From assembly GCA_017507385.1 (NCBI GenBank), contig JAFWAX010000045.1, forward strand, positions 1-64,000: a DNA stretch of 64,000 nt, written 5' to 3'. Below, one piece after another: positions 8,714-16,724 of the stretch. Position numbers and translations under genes: made by a program. The notes beneath the pieces are model-generated. The model ran no database searches. It saw nothing but the letters and a program-made list of their open reading frames with translations, and was not told the DNA's origin. The stretch is from Bacteroidaceae bacterium (GTDB lineage: Bacteria; Bacteroidota; Bacteroidia; Bacteroidales; Bacteroidaceae). How positions within the stretch are numbered: the stretch's first letter is position 1; each line of letters starts with the position of its first letter.

Positions 8714-9748
8714 ATGATTTTTAAGTACCAGAAATATATTGCGGATGCTCAAGCAACGCTCCCTGTAGTGAGTGCTGTGGCACTTGCTGTATGGGTGCTG
8801 TTGCCAGTGAAAGAATGCCCGATGTCTTTTTCTGGGGTGGAATATGGATTGTGGGATTGCGTTCCTCGTTTTCTGAAGGAAGGATATTGGGCGAAAGGAC
8901 TGGGTATTGGGTGTGTGGCTTTAGCTGTCTATCTAATGGCGGAACTGAATAATGCCAATGTCTTGTTGCGGGTCAATTCGCGTATGCTTAGCAGCATGCT
9001 GGTGCTGTTGACGCTTTTTGTATGTCCTTGCTTGGATTTTCAGCCTGGCAGCGTGGTGCTGGTTTTGGCGTTGCTGTCATGTTTCCCGTTGATGGCCAGT
9101 TATCAACACCCGGCTCCGATATATGCATTTGAAACTTTCTTGCTAATATCGCTGGCGTCATTGGTGTTTCCTAAGATGTTGTGGCTGACACCTTTGTATT
9201 GGTTTCTGCAAGGTTATCTGAGAGCTTTCTCTATAAGATGTTTTGCGGCATCTGTCTTGGCATTGCTTTTGCCTTATTGGATATATGCAGGGGTTGCTTT
9301 TGTGCAGGACTGGTGGTCTGGCTTCATGGCACATGTATGGGCTATTGTGGATGTGAAATGGGATGCCTTTGCTTTTCTGGATGTTCAGAGTATTTGGGTC
9401 TTTGGCTTTGTTTTTTTGCTTTTTGTGACGGGTGCTATAGACTTTTTTGTTAATAGACTGAAAGATAAAACGCGCACAAGAATATTGTATAATTCATTGA
9501 TAATCCATGGAATATACATTTTATTTTTAATATTGCTCTTCCCCCATCTTTTTTGGACTTTTTTTTTATTGCTGCTGATAGATACGGCAATTGTCTTTGG
9601 ACATTATTTTACGTTGACTCACACGAAGTTTTCTCATATCTTTTGCCTTTTGTTGCTAATGATGGCACTGGCTTTGGCGGCATACCGATATGCTCCAGAT
9701 TTTTTTCATGAGTTTAATTTGAAAGATTTAATCCAATGGATTCTTTAA
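8714..9748 (+). CDS. polytopic inner-membrane protein of unknown function
   Basis: 344 residues with roughly nine to ten hydrophobic segments spread along the whole length, no signal peptide and no recognised catalytic motif. The segment with NNANVLLRVNSRMLSS recalls a Bacteroidota membrane-protein group (possibly DUF6427-like), but the match is from memory and weak. Its 3' end overlaps the start of the next gene by 13 bases, indicating translational coupling with the YqaA-like protein. Confidence 0.75.
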   Translation: MIFKYQKYIADAQATLPVVSAVALAVWVLLPVKECPMSFSGVEYGLWDCVPRFLKEGYWAKGLGIGCVALAVYLMAELNNANVLLRVNSRMLSSMLVLLTLFVCPCLDFQPGSVVLVLALLSCFPLMASYQHPAPIYAFETFLLISLASLVFPKMLWLTPLYWFLQGYLRAFSIRCFAASVLALLLPYWIYAGVAFVQDWWSGFMAHVWAIVDVKWDAFAFLDVQSIWVFGFVFLLFVTGAIDFFVNRLKDKTRTRILYNSLIIHGIYILFLILLFPHLFWTFFLLLLIDTAIVFGHYFTLTHTKFSHIFCLLLLMMALALAAYRYAPDFFHEFNLKDLIQWIL

Positions 9749-10191
9749 ATCAGTTTTTCATCGATTATGGTTATTGGGGCATGGGACTTGCCTCTTTTCT
9801 TGCAGGAACGTTCGTGCCATTCAGTTCAGAGGCGGTGATGGGCGCATTGCTGGTTACAACGGGAATGGATCCTATGATTACTGTTATGAGCGGAACGATA
9901 GGCAATGTTCTTGGTTCTATATTTAATTACTATATTGGGCGTATAGGTAGCGTGGAACAAATTTCTCGCTGGATGCATGTTAAGGAGAAGAGACTGGTCA
10001 AGACAAGGGATTATGTTGAACGGAAAGGCTCGTGGATTGCCTTGTTCTCCTTTTTGCCTGCTTTTGGTACGGCTATATCTATTTCGTTGGGAATACTCCG
10101 AGCGAATGTTTGGGGAGTTTTACTTTGGACATTTATCGGCAAGTTTGTGCGCTATGTGATTGTGGCATATTCGGTTATGGCATTGAGGTGA
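9736..10191 (+). CDS. YqaA/DedA-like small membrane protein (VTT family)
   Basis: 151 residues. The sequence shows the DedA-type pattern: a re-entrant hydrophobic segment with GTFVPFSSEAVMGAL, then GNVLGSIFNYYIGR, a basic loop, and a C-terminal hydrophobic pair. DedA/VTT proteins are membrane proteins, some of which flip undecaprenyl phosphate or phospholipids; the short YqaA branch has no proven role. It is co-translated with the preceding membrane gene and ends before a strong terminator. Confidence 0.85.
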   Translation: MDSLNQFFIDYGYWGMGLASFLAGTFVPFSSEAVMGALLVTTGMDPMITVMSGTIGNVLGSIFNYYIGRIGSVEQISRWMHVKEKRLVKTRDYVERKGSWIALFSFLPAFGTAISISLGILRANVWGVLLWTFIGKFVRYVIVAYSVMALR

Positions 10192-10289
10192 ACAGTTTGT
10201 TTTACAGCATTTTTTGATGTGTAATATACAGAGAATCTAAGGAAACTCTCTCTTGAAAAGTTCAGAATCCTTTCTTTCTCTTGAAAATT

Positions 10290-10333
10290 AAAAGAAGAAT
10301 GAGCGCTCCATGTAGAGTGCTCATTCTTCTTTT
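10290..10333. terminator. bidirectional terminator hairpin
   Basis: A 19-bp stem (10290-10308 with 10315-10333, around a six-base loop) has A runs on the left and T runs on the right, so it works in both directions. It sits between the convergent yqaA-like gene and the DUF5723 gene. Confidence 0.85.
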
Positions 10334-10371
10334 ATAAAACGTTTGTCTTTAAGGCGATGTGTGTTGTTGGT

Positions 10372-11760
10372 TTAGTGCCCGAACGGGAAGTTGATGCCGA
10401 TGTTGACATTTGCTCTGCCTGAAAGTGGAACTCCTTGCTTTGCAAGTTTGCCCAAGGTGTGATCCATGCCGACGAAAAGGTTGAATCCGTTAGGGTGGAA
10501 ATTGAGGAGCCATCCAAAGCTTGTTCCGTAAGTGCCCAAAGCCATGTTGGCAGAGGCGGAGAAGATGTTTGTTGGTGCCACGTTGGCAGAAAGTCGGAAT
10601 TCTGTCCAGCTGTATTTCCCTGCCATGCGTGTGCTGTTTAACAGTCCGAACGAAAGCTTGTCGTAGAAGTCGGGGGTGTACTGAACGCCAAGGTTCATGG
10701 TTGCGGCAAGTGCTCTGGAGCGGCTGCCCATGTCGCCATTGTCCTGAAGCTCATAGAGTGCAGATAAGCCTTCCATTAAACGGTCTGCTTCATTCTCGAA
10801 AGAGTTGCTGGCATCTTCATCTACATTGAAAATGTATTTGTCTGTGCTGACTTGGCGCTCGCCGTTTGTGGAAGCCACATAGTTGTTGTTCCATCCAATG
10901 TAGCCAAGGTCAAGCAGTGAGGCAGAGAAAGCCCAGTTTTTGTCGAGCTTGTATTCTGCGCCGAGGTCGAATGCCAAGCCAAAACCGCTTATTCCCCAGC
11001 TGTCGATGTCGAGGCCGCTGACATATCTGTGTGTGGTCTCAGCTCCTTCGGGCCCACGTTCCGTTTCTTCGATTTCATACTTCATGCTCTTGATGCTGGT
11101 CTGTATTTCGGCATCGGTGATGCCAACCCATTCGTTTTCGCCAAGTGTCAATTGCGCTTTTTTGAAATTTGCGTCTAAATTAGCGATGCCGAGCAGCACT
11201 TTCAGCTTTGCTCCGATGCGTAATTGGTCGTTGATCTGGCGGCTGTGTCCCAATGCGAGTTCAGCGTATCCGCTTGCGTGAGCGTTGAGGTTGCTGATGT
11301 CGTAAGTCTTGTTTTCGATACCTTCTTTGGCAAGTCGAAGCAGAGAGCCCGGGATGTTCAGGTCGAGGTCTTGACGTGCATTGATTTCGATGGTGTTATA
11401 TCCTCCGAAAGCCTTAAAGCCGGCTCCCAGTATCTGAATCTTGAGATTTTCTGTAATCTTGTTCTTGTCATGGATGCCAGAAAGAAATTCGCTGGTGCTC
11501 ACTTTGGGATTGAGGAAGAGAGCCGTTCTTCCGTCTATGTTGTAGAGGATGTTGTCGACTCTGAGGTTGCTGTTCATTCCGATGTTGAGGTTGCCTAATG
11601 CGGGCATGGCTACATATCCCTGATCGTTGCCAAAAGCGGGGTTCATTTCGTGGCGATATAGGTGGGCATCAGTGAAATAGCTGGATTTGAGATTTTGAGC
11701 CGCAGCCACAGATACAAGACTGCAAGCCGCAACTGCTATGATGGATTTTAGATTTTTCAT
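10372..11760 (-). CDS. DUF5723 family outer-membrane protein
   Basis: 462 residues. A signal peptide (MKNLKSIIAVAACSLVSVAAA) is followed by YFTDAHLYRHEMNPAFG, typical of Bacteroidales DUF5723 proteins, and then alternating amphipathic strands consistent with a beta-barrel, ending in a strand with NVNIGINFPFGH. The substrate is unknown. It lies 27 bases after the lipoprotein gene on the same strand, so the two are probably one transcript and may form one outer-membrane assembly (inference). Confidence 0.85.
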   Translation of the reverse strand: MKNLKSIIAVAACSLVSVAAAQNLKSSYFTDAHLYRHEMNPAFGNDQGYVAMPALGNLNIGMNSNLRVDNILYNIDGRTALFLNPKVSTSEFLSGIHDKNKITENLKIQILGAGFKAFGGYNTIEINARQDLDLNIPGSLLRLAKEGIENKTYDISNLNAHASGYAELALGHSRQINDQLRIGAKLKVLLGIANLDANFKKAQLTLGENEWVGITDAEIQTSIKSMKYEIEETERGPEGAETTHRYVSGLDIDSWGISGFGLAFDLGAEYKLDKNWAFSASLLDLGYIGWNNNYVASTNGERQVSTDKYIFNVDEDASNSFENEADRLMEGLSALYELQDNGDMGSRSRALAATMNLGVQYTPDFYDKLSFGLLNSTRMAGKYSWTEFRLSANVAPTNIFSASANMALGTYGTSFGWLLNFHPNGFNLFVGMDHTLGKLAKQGVPLSGRANVNIGINFPFGH

Positions 11761-11787
11761 AATATTTTTGTTGATGGTGTTTGGGGG

Positions 11788-13542
11788 TTAGAATTCATCT
11801 TCGTAATATCCTGATACTGTTGCTTTGAAATTGTCGATAATCAGTTTCATCTTTGGACCGAGCGTCGTGTCATTGCCCTTGTTGATGATTCTTGCGTCGA
11901 TGGAAATTCCGTCGAGGTTTGTGATGTCTCCTTCAATTACAACCTCAATCGGCTGGCTGTTTGCTTTGCTGTTTACGATTGCCGTGGTCGATGTTATGCC
12001 TTCGATGACATTGCCTGTGGTGTCGATTGGCTTGATGGTAAGCTCCATCTCGAATGGAACTTCAGTTGTTCCGTCAAAGTTGACTTTGAGCTTGGTGATG
12101 GTCATCTTGTCCAGTTCTTCATCGTTCCACCCGTCGATTACGTCGGAGTAGATTATCTCTGAACCATCCTTGAGTCTGAGCGGTGCATAGAAAGCATAAG
12201 TTCCTGAAACTGCGTCGAGTGTTCTGCCGAGCTTGAAGTTTTCCACAGGCTGCTTAGGCATTTGAGGGTCGATTGCGCTGATTTCGATGGTGGTAGGAAT
12301 GCCGCCAACATCGGCGAGGATATCGCCGAGGGTGCTGAACTTCACCCACTCTGGATTGCTGTATCCTTCATAGGCAACAGAAGGTTTCTGGGGTGAAAGG
12401 ACGAAGTTGTGCTTCTCTGCTGTTGTATGCTGAGTTTCAAACATGCCATTGTCGAGCGTGTACGATTGACTTCTTCCATTGCGCTTGGATGTGAGTTCAA
12501 ATCCTGTTTTGAAATATGCGTGATATTCCGCCATCGGGTTGCTGACAGAGAGGTAGATTTGCGGATTGTCCATTCTGATTTCTGTGCCAGACTGATTAAG
12601 GAAGTCTGGTATGTCGGTGAGTTTGATTGGGTCAATATCGAACTCGGACACATGGTATTCAACTTCTCCCGTAAAAGTCTTTACCTTGATGGGGTCAACA
12701 TTTGGGGTCTGGGTAAATGTGATTTCTTCTGGGAGTTCCGTGTCTGCGTAAATACTTACCTGTCCTTCGGTTACTTGGATGTAATCTTGATAGACAAATG
12801 TCCTTTTGTCGAAATCTGCTGTGACATTGCCAACTGTGGCATCAATTTCGGTTACATTCACAGAGATTTCGATTTCTCCATTAGCGTCAGGAATCAGAAC
12901 TGCAGAAGAAAGGTCGAGGATACCTGTTTGAGGGTCGTAAACACCGGCGTCAGGTGTGGCTGTTAATCCTTTGGGGAGTTTTATCTTGACGTCTTCAAAC
13001 TTGATGTTTGACATGAACGAAGAGCTGATGCCTGTGATTTTGATTTTAGTCGAGATTTGAGTTTCGACACCGATTTTGTTGATGCCTTTGATGGCTTCAT
13101 CTATATTGTCTGCTTTAGTGCTAAATTCTGTCTTTTCGCTATTGATGGCATAGAATGCCGTGATGCCTCCTGGTTGGTATTCTGGCAATAAGCGAAGGTC
13201 TTCGGAGATGTACAGCGTTGTAACGGAAGCGTCAATGTCTGGTTTTTCTGTTGTGAATTGAGCCACATCGATAGGGTCAGATAGGAATGTTCCTTCCTTT
13301 TTGATGACATAGACGAGGTTCCCATTGGCATCTGTTTCCTTGACGATTTCGCTGTCGTCGTCCAAATCAATCACTTGGTCCAGAGTGATGTGGTCGAGGT
13401 TCAGTGGAATTGTTAACTCTTTGACTTGCAGTCTTGCAGTGGTGTCAATGTCACTTAAGTCATACGCATCATCCATGCAGGATGACAGGACTAAGAGGGA
13501 TAGTACAGACATCCCTGTTAGCATAAATTTGGATGAGTTCAT
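11788..13542 (-). CDS. large outer-membrane lipoprotein of unknown function
   Basis: 584 residues from the ATG at 13542 (MNSSKFMLTGMSVLSLLVLSSCMDD); upstream codons in frame are AT-rich and unlike a signal peptide. The lipobox LLVLSSC, followed by MDDAYD (acidic residues after the cysteine), suggests surface-exposed lipidation. The mature protein is beta-rich with repeated segments such as IDPIKLTDIPDF and the motif INSEKTEF; no enzyme motif is seen. A -7 box TATCTTTG (minus strand, 13583-13576) lies about 35 bases upstream. It is paired with the DUF5723 gene downstream. Confidence 0.8.
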   Translation of the reverse strand: MNSSKFMLTGMSVLSLLVLSSCMDDAYDLSDIDTTARLQVKELTIPLNLDHITLDQVIDLDDDSEIVKETDANGNLVYVIKKEGTFLSDPIDVAQFTTEKPDIDASVTTLYISEDLRLLPEYQPGGITAFYAINSEKTEFSTKADNIDEAIKGINKIGVETQISTKIKITGISSSFMSNIKFEDVKIKLPKGLTATPDAGVYDPQTGILDLSSAVLIPDANGEIEISVNVTEIDATVGNVTADFDKRTFVYQDYIQVTEGQVSIYADTELPEEITFTQTPNVDPIKVKTFTGEVEYHVSEFDIDPIKLTDIPDFLNQSGTEIRMDNPQIYLSVSNPMAEYHAYFKTGFELTSKRNGRSQSYTLDNGMFETQHTTAEKHNFVLSPQKPSVAYEGYSNPEWVKFSTLGDILADVGGIPTTIEISAIDPQMPKQPVENFKLGRTLDAVSGTYAFYAPLRLKDGSEIIYSDVIDGWNDEELDKMTITKLKVNFDGTTEVPFEMELTIKPIDTTGNVIEGITSTTAIVNSKANSQPIEVVIEGDITNLDGISIDARIINKGNDTTLGPKMKLIIDNFKATVSGYYEDEF

Positions 13543-13710
13543 GTGTTGTATAGTATTAAAAATGTTACTTGGGTTCAAAGATAAGTAAAAAATCAATAAA
13601 ATTTAATCTTTTTTCTAATTTTTTAAAATATGGAAGACAATATAACGTGGATCCTTCCATATTTGTACTTTACTCTATTTGTTATACATTCCTTGATGAT
13701 ATTTTCTATT

Positions 13711-13836
13711 TAACGTGAGGTCGATGAATTTGTATAAAGCATGCTGTTCTCTACGTGTCCACCGTGCGCATAATATTTAAAACACCGTGTTTGAAATATT
13801 TCGTAGGCGGTGTTTAAAATATTATGTGCACGGTGG
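13711..13836. mobile_element. TIR element, left end plus palindromic core (right end missing)
   Basis: Starts with TAACGTGAGGTCGATGAATT and continues as a close copy, by eye around 85-90% identical, of the first 125 bases of the element at 51133-51256. The core is a near-perfect 29-bp inverted repeat (13759-13787 with 13808-13836, two mismatches) around a loop containing the palindrome GAAATATTTC. The expected right terminal repeat is not found before the HU terminator. The rest of 13543-13965 shows nothing except promoter and terminator sites. Confidence 0.7.
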
Positions 13837-13910
13837 AACGTTGGGGCAACAAGCCTTCATCCAGAATCACGGTGTTCTCGCAGAGGAAGATGCCAGATTG
13901 TATGGACAAT

Positions 13911-13951
13911 AAGAGGAGCGGGGTGTGACGAATGGCACACCCCGCTCCTCT
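13911..13951. terminator. terminator hairpin after hup
   Basis: A perfect 17-bp stem (13911-13927 with 13935-13951, seven-base loop) of high G+C lies directly downstream of the HU stop codon on the minus strand. No clear U tract follows on that strand. Confidence 0.75.
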
Positions 13952-13965
13952 TATGTTTTTGAAAT

Positions 13966-14238
13966 TTAGTTGATAGCGTTGTCAAGATCTGCTCCTGCCT
14001 TGAACTTTGCAACTTTCTTAGCTGCGATAGTGATAGGAGCCTTTGTAGCTGGGTTGATGCCCTGACGTTCTGGACGCTCTGCTACAGAGAAAGTTCCGAA
14101 GCCAATAAGTGCAATTTTGTCACCAGCCTTTAATGCTTCAGCGATAGCTTCGATTGTAGCATCAAGTGCTTTCTTTGAGTCAGCCTTGCTCAAACCTGCC
14201 TTTGCAGCGATAGAGCTAACGAGTTCAGTCTTGTTCAT
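13966..14238 (-). CDS. hup: HU family DNA-binding protein
   Basis: 90 residues, exactly the usual HU length. HU is a nucleoid protein that bends DNA as a dimer. MNKTELVSSIAAKAGLSKAD opens the helical dimerisation part, and GFGTFSVAERPERQGINPAT covers the signature and the DNA-binding arm with its proline tip. Transcribed alone, from a good promoter with a leader of about 120 bases to its own terminator. Confidence 0.97.
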   Translation of the reverse strand: MNKTELVSSIAAKAGLSKADSKKALDATIEAIAEALKAGDKIALIGFGTFSVAERPERQGINPATKAPITIAAKKVAKFKAGADLDNAIN

Positions 14239-14368
14239 AAATACAAATGAATTAGGTTTTTTATTAATAAAAAATTTTAAAGAGTTAATTCTTCAATATA
14301 GGTAATAGGCTGTTATATGGCATATTGGACAGATGTGTGTCAGATGCAATAATGCCCTAACTGCTTTG

Positions 14369-14399
14369 CAAATATATGATATATATTTTCGCAAACAAA
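14369..14399 (-). promoter_or_regulatory. hup promoter (-33/-7)
   Basis: On the minus strand TTTG (14399-14396), 19 bases, then TATATTTG (14376-14369) matches TTTG-N19-TAnnTTTG exactly. It gives a leader of about 120 bases before the hup start. Confidence 0.75.
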
Positions 14400-14481
14400 C
14401 AATTTCTATAAAAAAACGTTGAAAAAAGTGAAAAAAAAACTCATTTTCCGTTTTTTTGCCTTTTAATAGGAATAAAAACTC

Positions 14482-14489
14482 TAATTTTG
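14482..14489 (+). promoter_or_regulatory. -7 box of the rhomboid operon
   Basis: TAATTTTG matches the -7 consensus, about 50 bases before the rhomboid start. A TTTG at 14455-14458 is spaced 23 bases away, slightly long for a -33 box. It is divergent from the hup promoter. Confidence 0.5.
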
Positions 14490-14537
14490 CAGTTGAAAAG
14501 AAGAGATTAAGTAAAAGTGTAATAAAGTGAGAATTGT

Positions 14538-15245
14538 ATGAGAATGACTCCTGCCGTTAAGGTTATCCTTATTATAAATGTGGTATTTTATATTTTTGCC
14601 TATTGGATAACACCTATGGTGTCTTTTGATGGGCATGCTGATTGGTTCTTGAATTTCAATGCCTTGCATCCTCTGGGCTCCCCAGGGTTTTCAGTGCTTC
14701 AGTATGTTACTTACATGTTCATGCATGGCGGATGGTGGCACTTGTTCTTCAACATGTGGTCGCTGATGATTTTTGGCAATGCGGTAGAGCAGCAGGTGGG
14801 CACCAAGCGTTTCGTCTATTACTATCTCCTTTGTGGCGTGGGAAGTGCGATGGTGAATCAGCTGCTGATAGCGTTGGGCATTATCTTCCCCGCTCAGCTG
14901 GTTGGCGCTTCGGGTGCCATTTATGGTGTCATGGCGGCAGCTGCCTTCTTTTTCCCTGACGCAAAGCTTTTCATTATTCCTATACCGTTCCCAATTAAAC
15001 TGAAGTATTTGGTTGGTTTCTATACGGTTGTAGAAATGTATATGGGTATCACGTCTGTAGATGGTGTAGCTCATTTTGCACATTTGGGCGGCATCGTTGT
15101 CGGCATCATCATCTTGTTTATATGGAAATATCAGGATGCTTCTTCAGCGCGGAGACCCCATTCTCGGTATGGAGGAGATTCCTCTCATTACGAGAAGGGA
15201 GAAGGCATGTGGGATAAACTCAAGAAGTCGTTTGGCAGCGAATGA
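14538..15245 (+). CDS. rhomboid family intramembrane serine protease (tail probably lost)
   Basis: 235 residues with six or so membrane helices. The catalytic serine is S125 in GASGAIYG and the histidine is H182 in HFAHLGG; the HGGWWHLFFNMW motif in the preceding loop is also typical. Rhomboids cleave membrane proteins within the bilayer. The coding frame stops at a TGA (15243-15245), yet the same frame continues without a stop for another 195 bases into sequence that looks like the C-terminal tail of Bacteroidales rhomboids. The protease domain itself is complete, so activity may survive. Confidence 0.9.
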   Translation: MRMTPAVKVILIINVVFYIFAYWITPMVSFDGHADWFLNFNALHPLGSPGFSVLQYVTYMFMHGGWWHLFFNMWSLMIFGNAVEQQVGTKRFVYYYLLCGVGSAMVNQLLIALGIIFPAQLVGASGAIYGVMAAAAFFFPDAKLFIIPIPFPIKLKYLVGFYTVVEMYMGITSVDGVAHFAHLGGIVVGIIILFIWKYQDASSARRPHSRYGGDSSHYEKGEGMWDKLKKSFGSE

Positions 15246-15254
15246 AAGCCCAAG

Positions 15255-15440
15255 ATGCGTGTGATGAATGTGAGAGAAGCGAATCATGCGGACCATGAGT
15301 ACAACAGTCGCAAGCGCGAGGAAAGCGAAGAGATTGACCGTATCCTTGACAAGATTAGGCGGAACGGCTACCAGAATCTTACGGAACAGGAGAAAGCCAC
15401 GCTATTCAATGCGAGCAAAAAGATGAGGGGCGAAGAATGA
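15255..15440 (+). pseudogene. severed C-terminal tail of the rhomboid protein (DUF6576-like)
   Basis: This segment is in the same frame as the rhomboid gene and separated from it only by TGA-AAG-CCC-AAG. Read through, it gives KPKMRVMNVREANHADHEYN, then EEIDRILDKIRRNGYQNLTE and an EEK-like helix end, the pattern of the cytoplasmic tail found at the C-terminus of many Bacteroidales rhomboids. The ATG at 15255 could allow separate translation of 61 residues, but no clear ribosome binding site is seen. It overlaps the next gene by four bases (ATGA). It could instead be a genuine small gene or a sequencing error. Confidence 0.6.
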
Positions 15441-16519
15441 AGTTTTTGAAAGCAATCCCCATCGTGATATTTATGTGTCTCAATCTGTTGGTGATTGTGG
15501 CAATGAATATCTGTGCATACACATCGGTTCTTCCTCCTCAGGAATATCCGCATGTGGCCTATTGGGGCTTGCTCTTCCCTGTTTTCTTGATTGCAAACGT
15601 TCTTTTTGTGCTGTTCTGGCTGGTTTTCAAATGGAAAATCGTAGTTCTTCCTTTGTTGGGAATGCTGATATGCGCCCCCAGCATCAGGGCATATATTCCT
15701 TTCAACTTTTCGAAAGAGCCTCCAGAAGGGAGTTTGAAGATTCTATCCTACAATACAATGTCTTTTGGCAAAGACACCACTGTGCCGTTGGAGGAAAATC
15801 CTATATTTCAGTATCTTCAGAAGTGCGATGCTGACATTATCTGTCTGCAAGAAGCCATGAAGGCGCATACAGATAAGGTTGCCCAGTTGATGAAAGATAC
15901 TTATCCTTATAATTCGCTTTTTCTCATAGCCGACAATTATAACGCTTGTTTTTCTAAATATCCAATTCTGTCGTCGGAAAAGATTGACTATCCATCGAAG
16001 ACAAATGCTTCTTATGTATATAAGGTGCTTGTGGGTGAAGATACGCTGCTGGTTGTCAATAACCATTTGGAATCCTACCGATTGACGGCAGAAGACAAGA
16101 ACGACTACAAGTCCATCCTGAAGAATTACAAGAATCCAGAGGAAAACGATTCAGAAATCAAGTACCATTCGTTGATTGGGAAACTTGCTCCCGTCGATTC
16201 AATCAGGGGTATGCAGGCAGATTCTATCGCTGCTTTTGTGGAACGCAATGCCGGGCGTTACATAATTGTGTGTGGTGACTTTAATACAACTCCTATTTCT
16301 TATCCGCATTATCGTTTGACCCGTTGTCTGGACGATGCCTACACACGCAGTGGTAATGGTCCAGGCGTCAGCTATCATCACAGCGGGATGTACTTCAGAA
16401 TAGATAACATTTTGATTAGTTCCAACATGACGGCTTACGGCGCTACCGTGGACAATTCAATCTCGGCAAGTGACCATTATCCTATCTATGCGCATATCAA
16501 ATTAGAGGGCAAAAGATAG
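15437..16519 (+). CDS. endonuclease/exonuclease/phosphatase family membrane-anchored protein
   Basis: 360 residues. Two or three hydrophobic helices (about 5-27, 38-60, 66-80) precede an EEP domain with LKILSYNTMSFG, ICLQEAMK (metal-binding glutamate), VNNHLES, CGDFNTTP and SASDHYPIYAHI (catalytic histidine). The domain would face the periplasm. EEP enzymes cleave phosphodiesters or phosphoesters; the substrate is unknown. Membrane-anchored EEP proteins behind rhomboid genes are common in Bacteroidales. The start overlaps the preceding frame by four bases. Confidence 0.9.
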   Translation: MKFLKAIPIVIFMCLNLLVIVAMNICAYTSVLPPQEYPHVAYWGLLFPVFLIANVLFVLFWLVFKWKIVVLPLLGMLICAPSIRAYIPFNFSKEPPEGSLKILSYNTMSFGKDTTVPLEENPIFQYLQKCDADIICLQEAMKAHTDKVAQLMKDTYPYNSLFLIADNYNACFSKYPILSSEKIDYPSKTNASYVYKVLVGEDTLLVVNNHLESYRLTAEDKNDYKSILKNYKNPEENDSEIKYHSLIGKLAPVDSIRGMQADSIAAFVERNAGRYIIVCGDFNTTPISYPHYRLTRCLDDAYTRSGNGPGVSYHHSGMYFRIDNILISSNMTAYGATVDNSISASDHYPIYAHIKLEGKR

Positions 16520-16579
16520 ACAAATCGAACGAATTGAAGAAATTTAATGGGATTTTCTTCAATTTTGTAAAAAAATGTA

Positions 16580-16587
16580 TAACTTTG
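16580..16587 (+). promoter_or_regulatory. -7 box of secDF
   Basis: TAACTTTG matches the -7 consensus; the -33 area lacks a TTTG at normal spacing. It leaves a leader of about 130 bases before secDF, which holds an A/T-rich palindrome near 16615-16630 and no convincing leader peptide. Confidence 0.45.
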
Positions 16588-16724
16588 CATCTTGAAGTGC
16601 CTTTTACCTTGCTATATATTATATAATATGTGTAAAAAGTGAGGATGAGGGCACAGATGAATGTGAAATAACATTCCTTTTAATACGAAAAACAAATAAC
16701 ATCAACATTAATAATTTCAACAAA

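Noticed and set aside
16628..16671. Possible leader peptides in the secDF leader (MCKK, MRAQMNVK)
   Set aside because: Very short and without an arrest motif or clear ribosome binding site; chance occurrences are likely.
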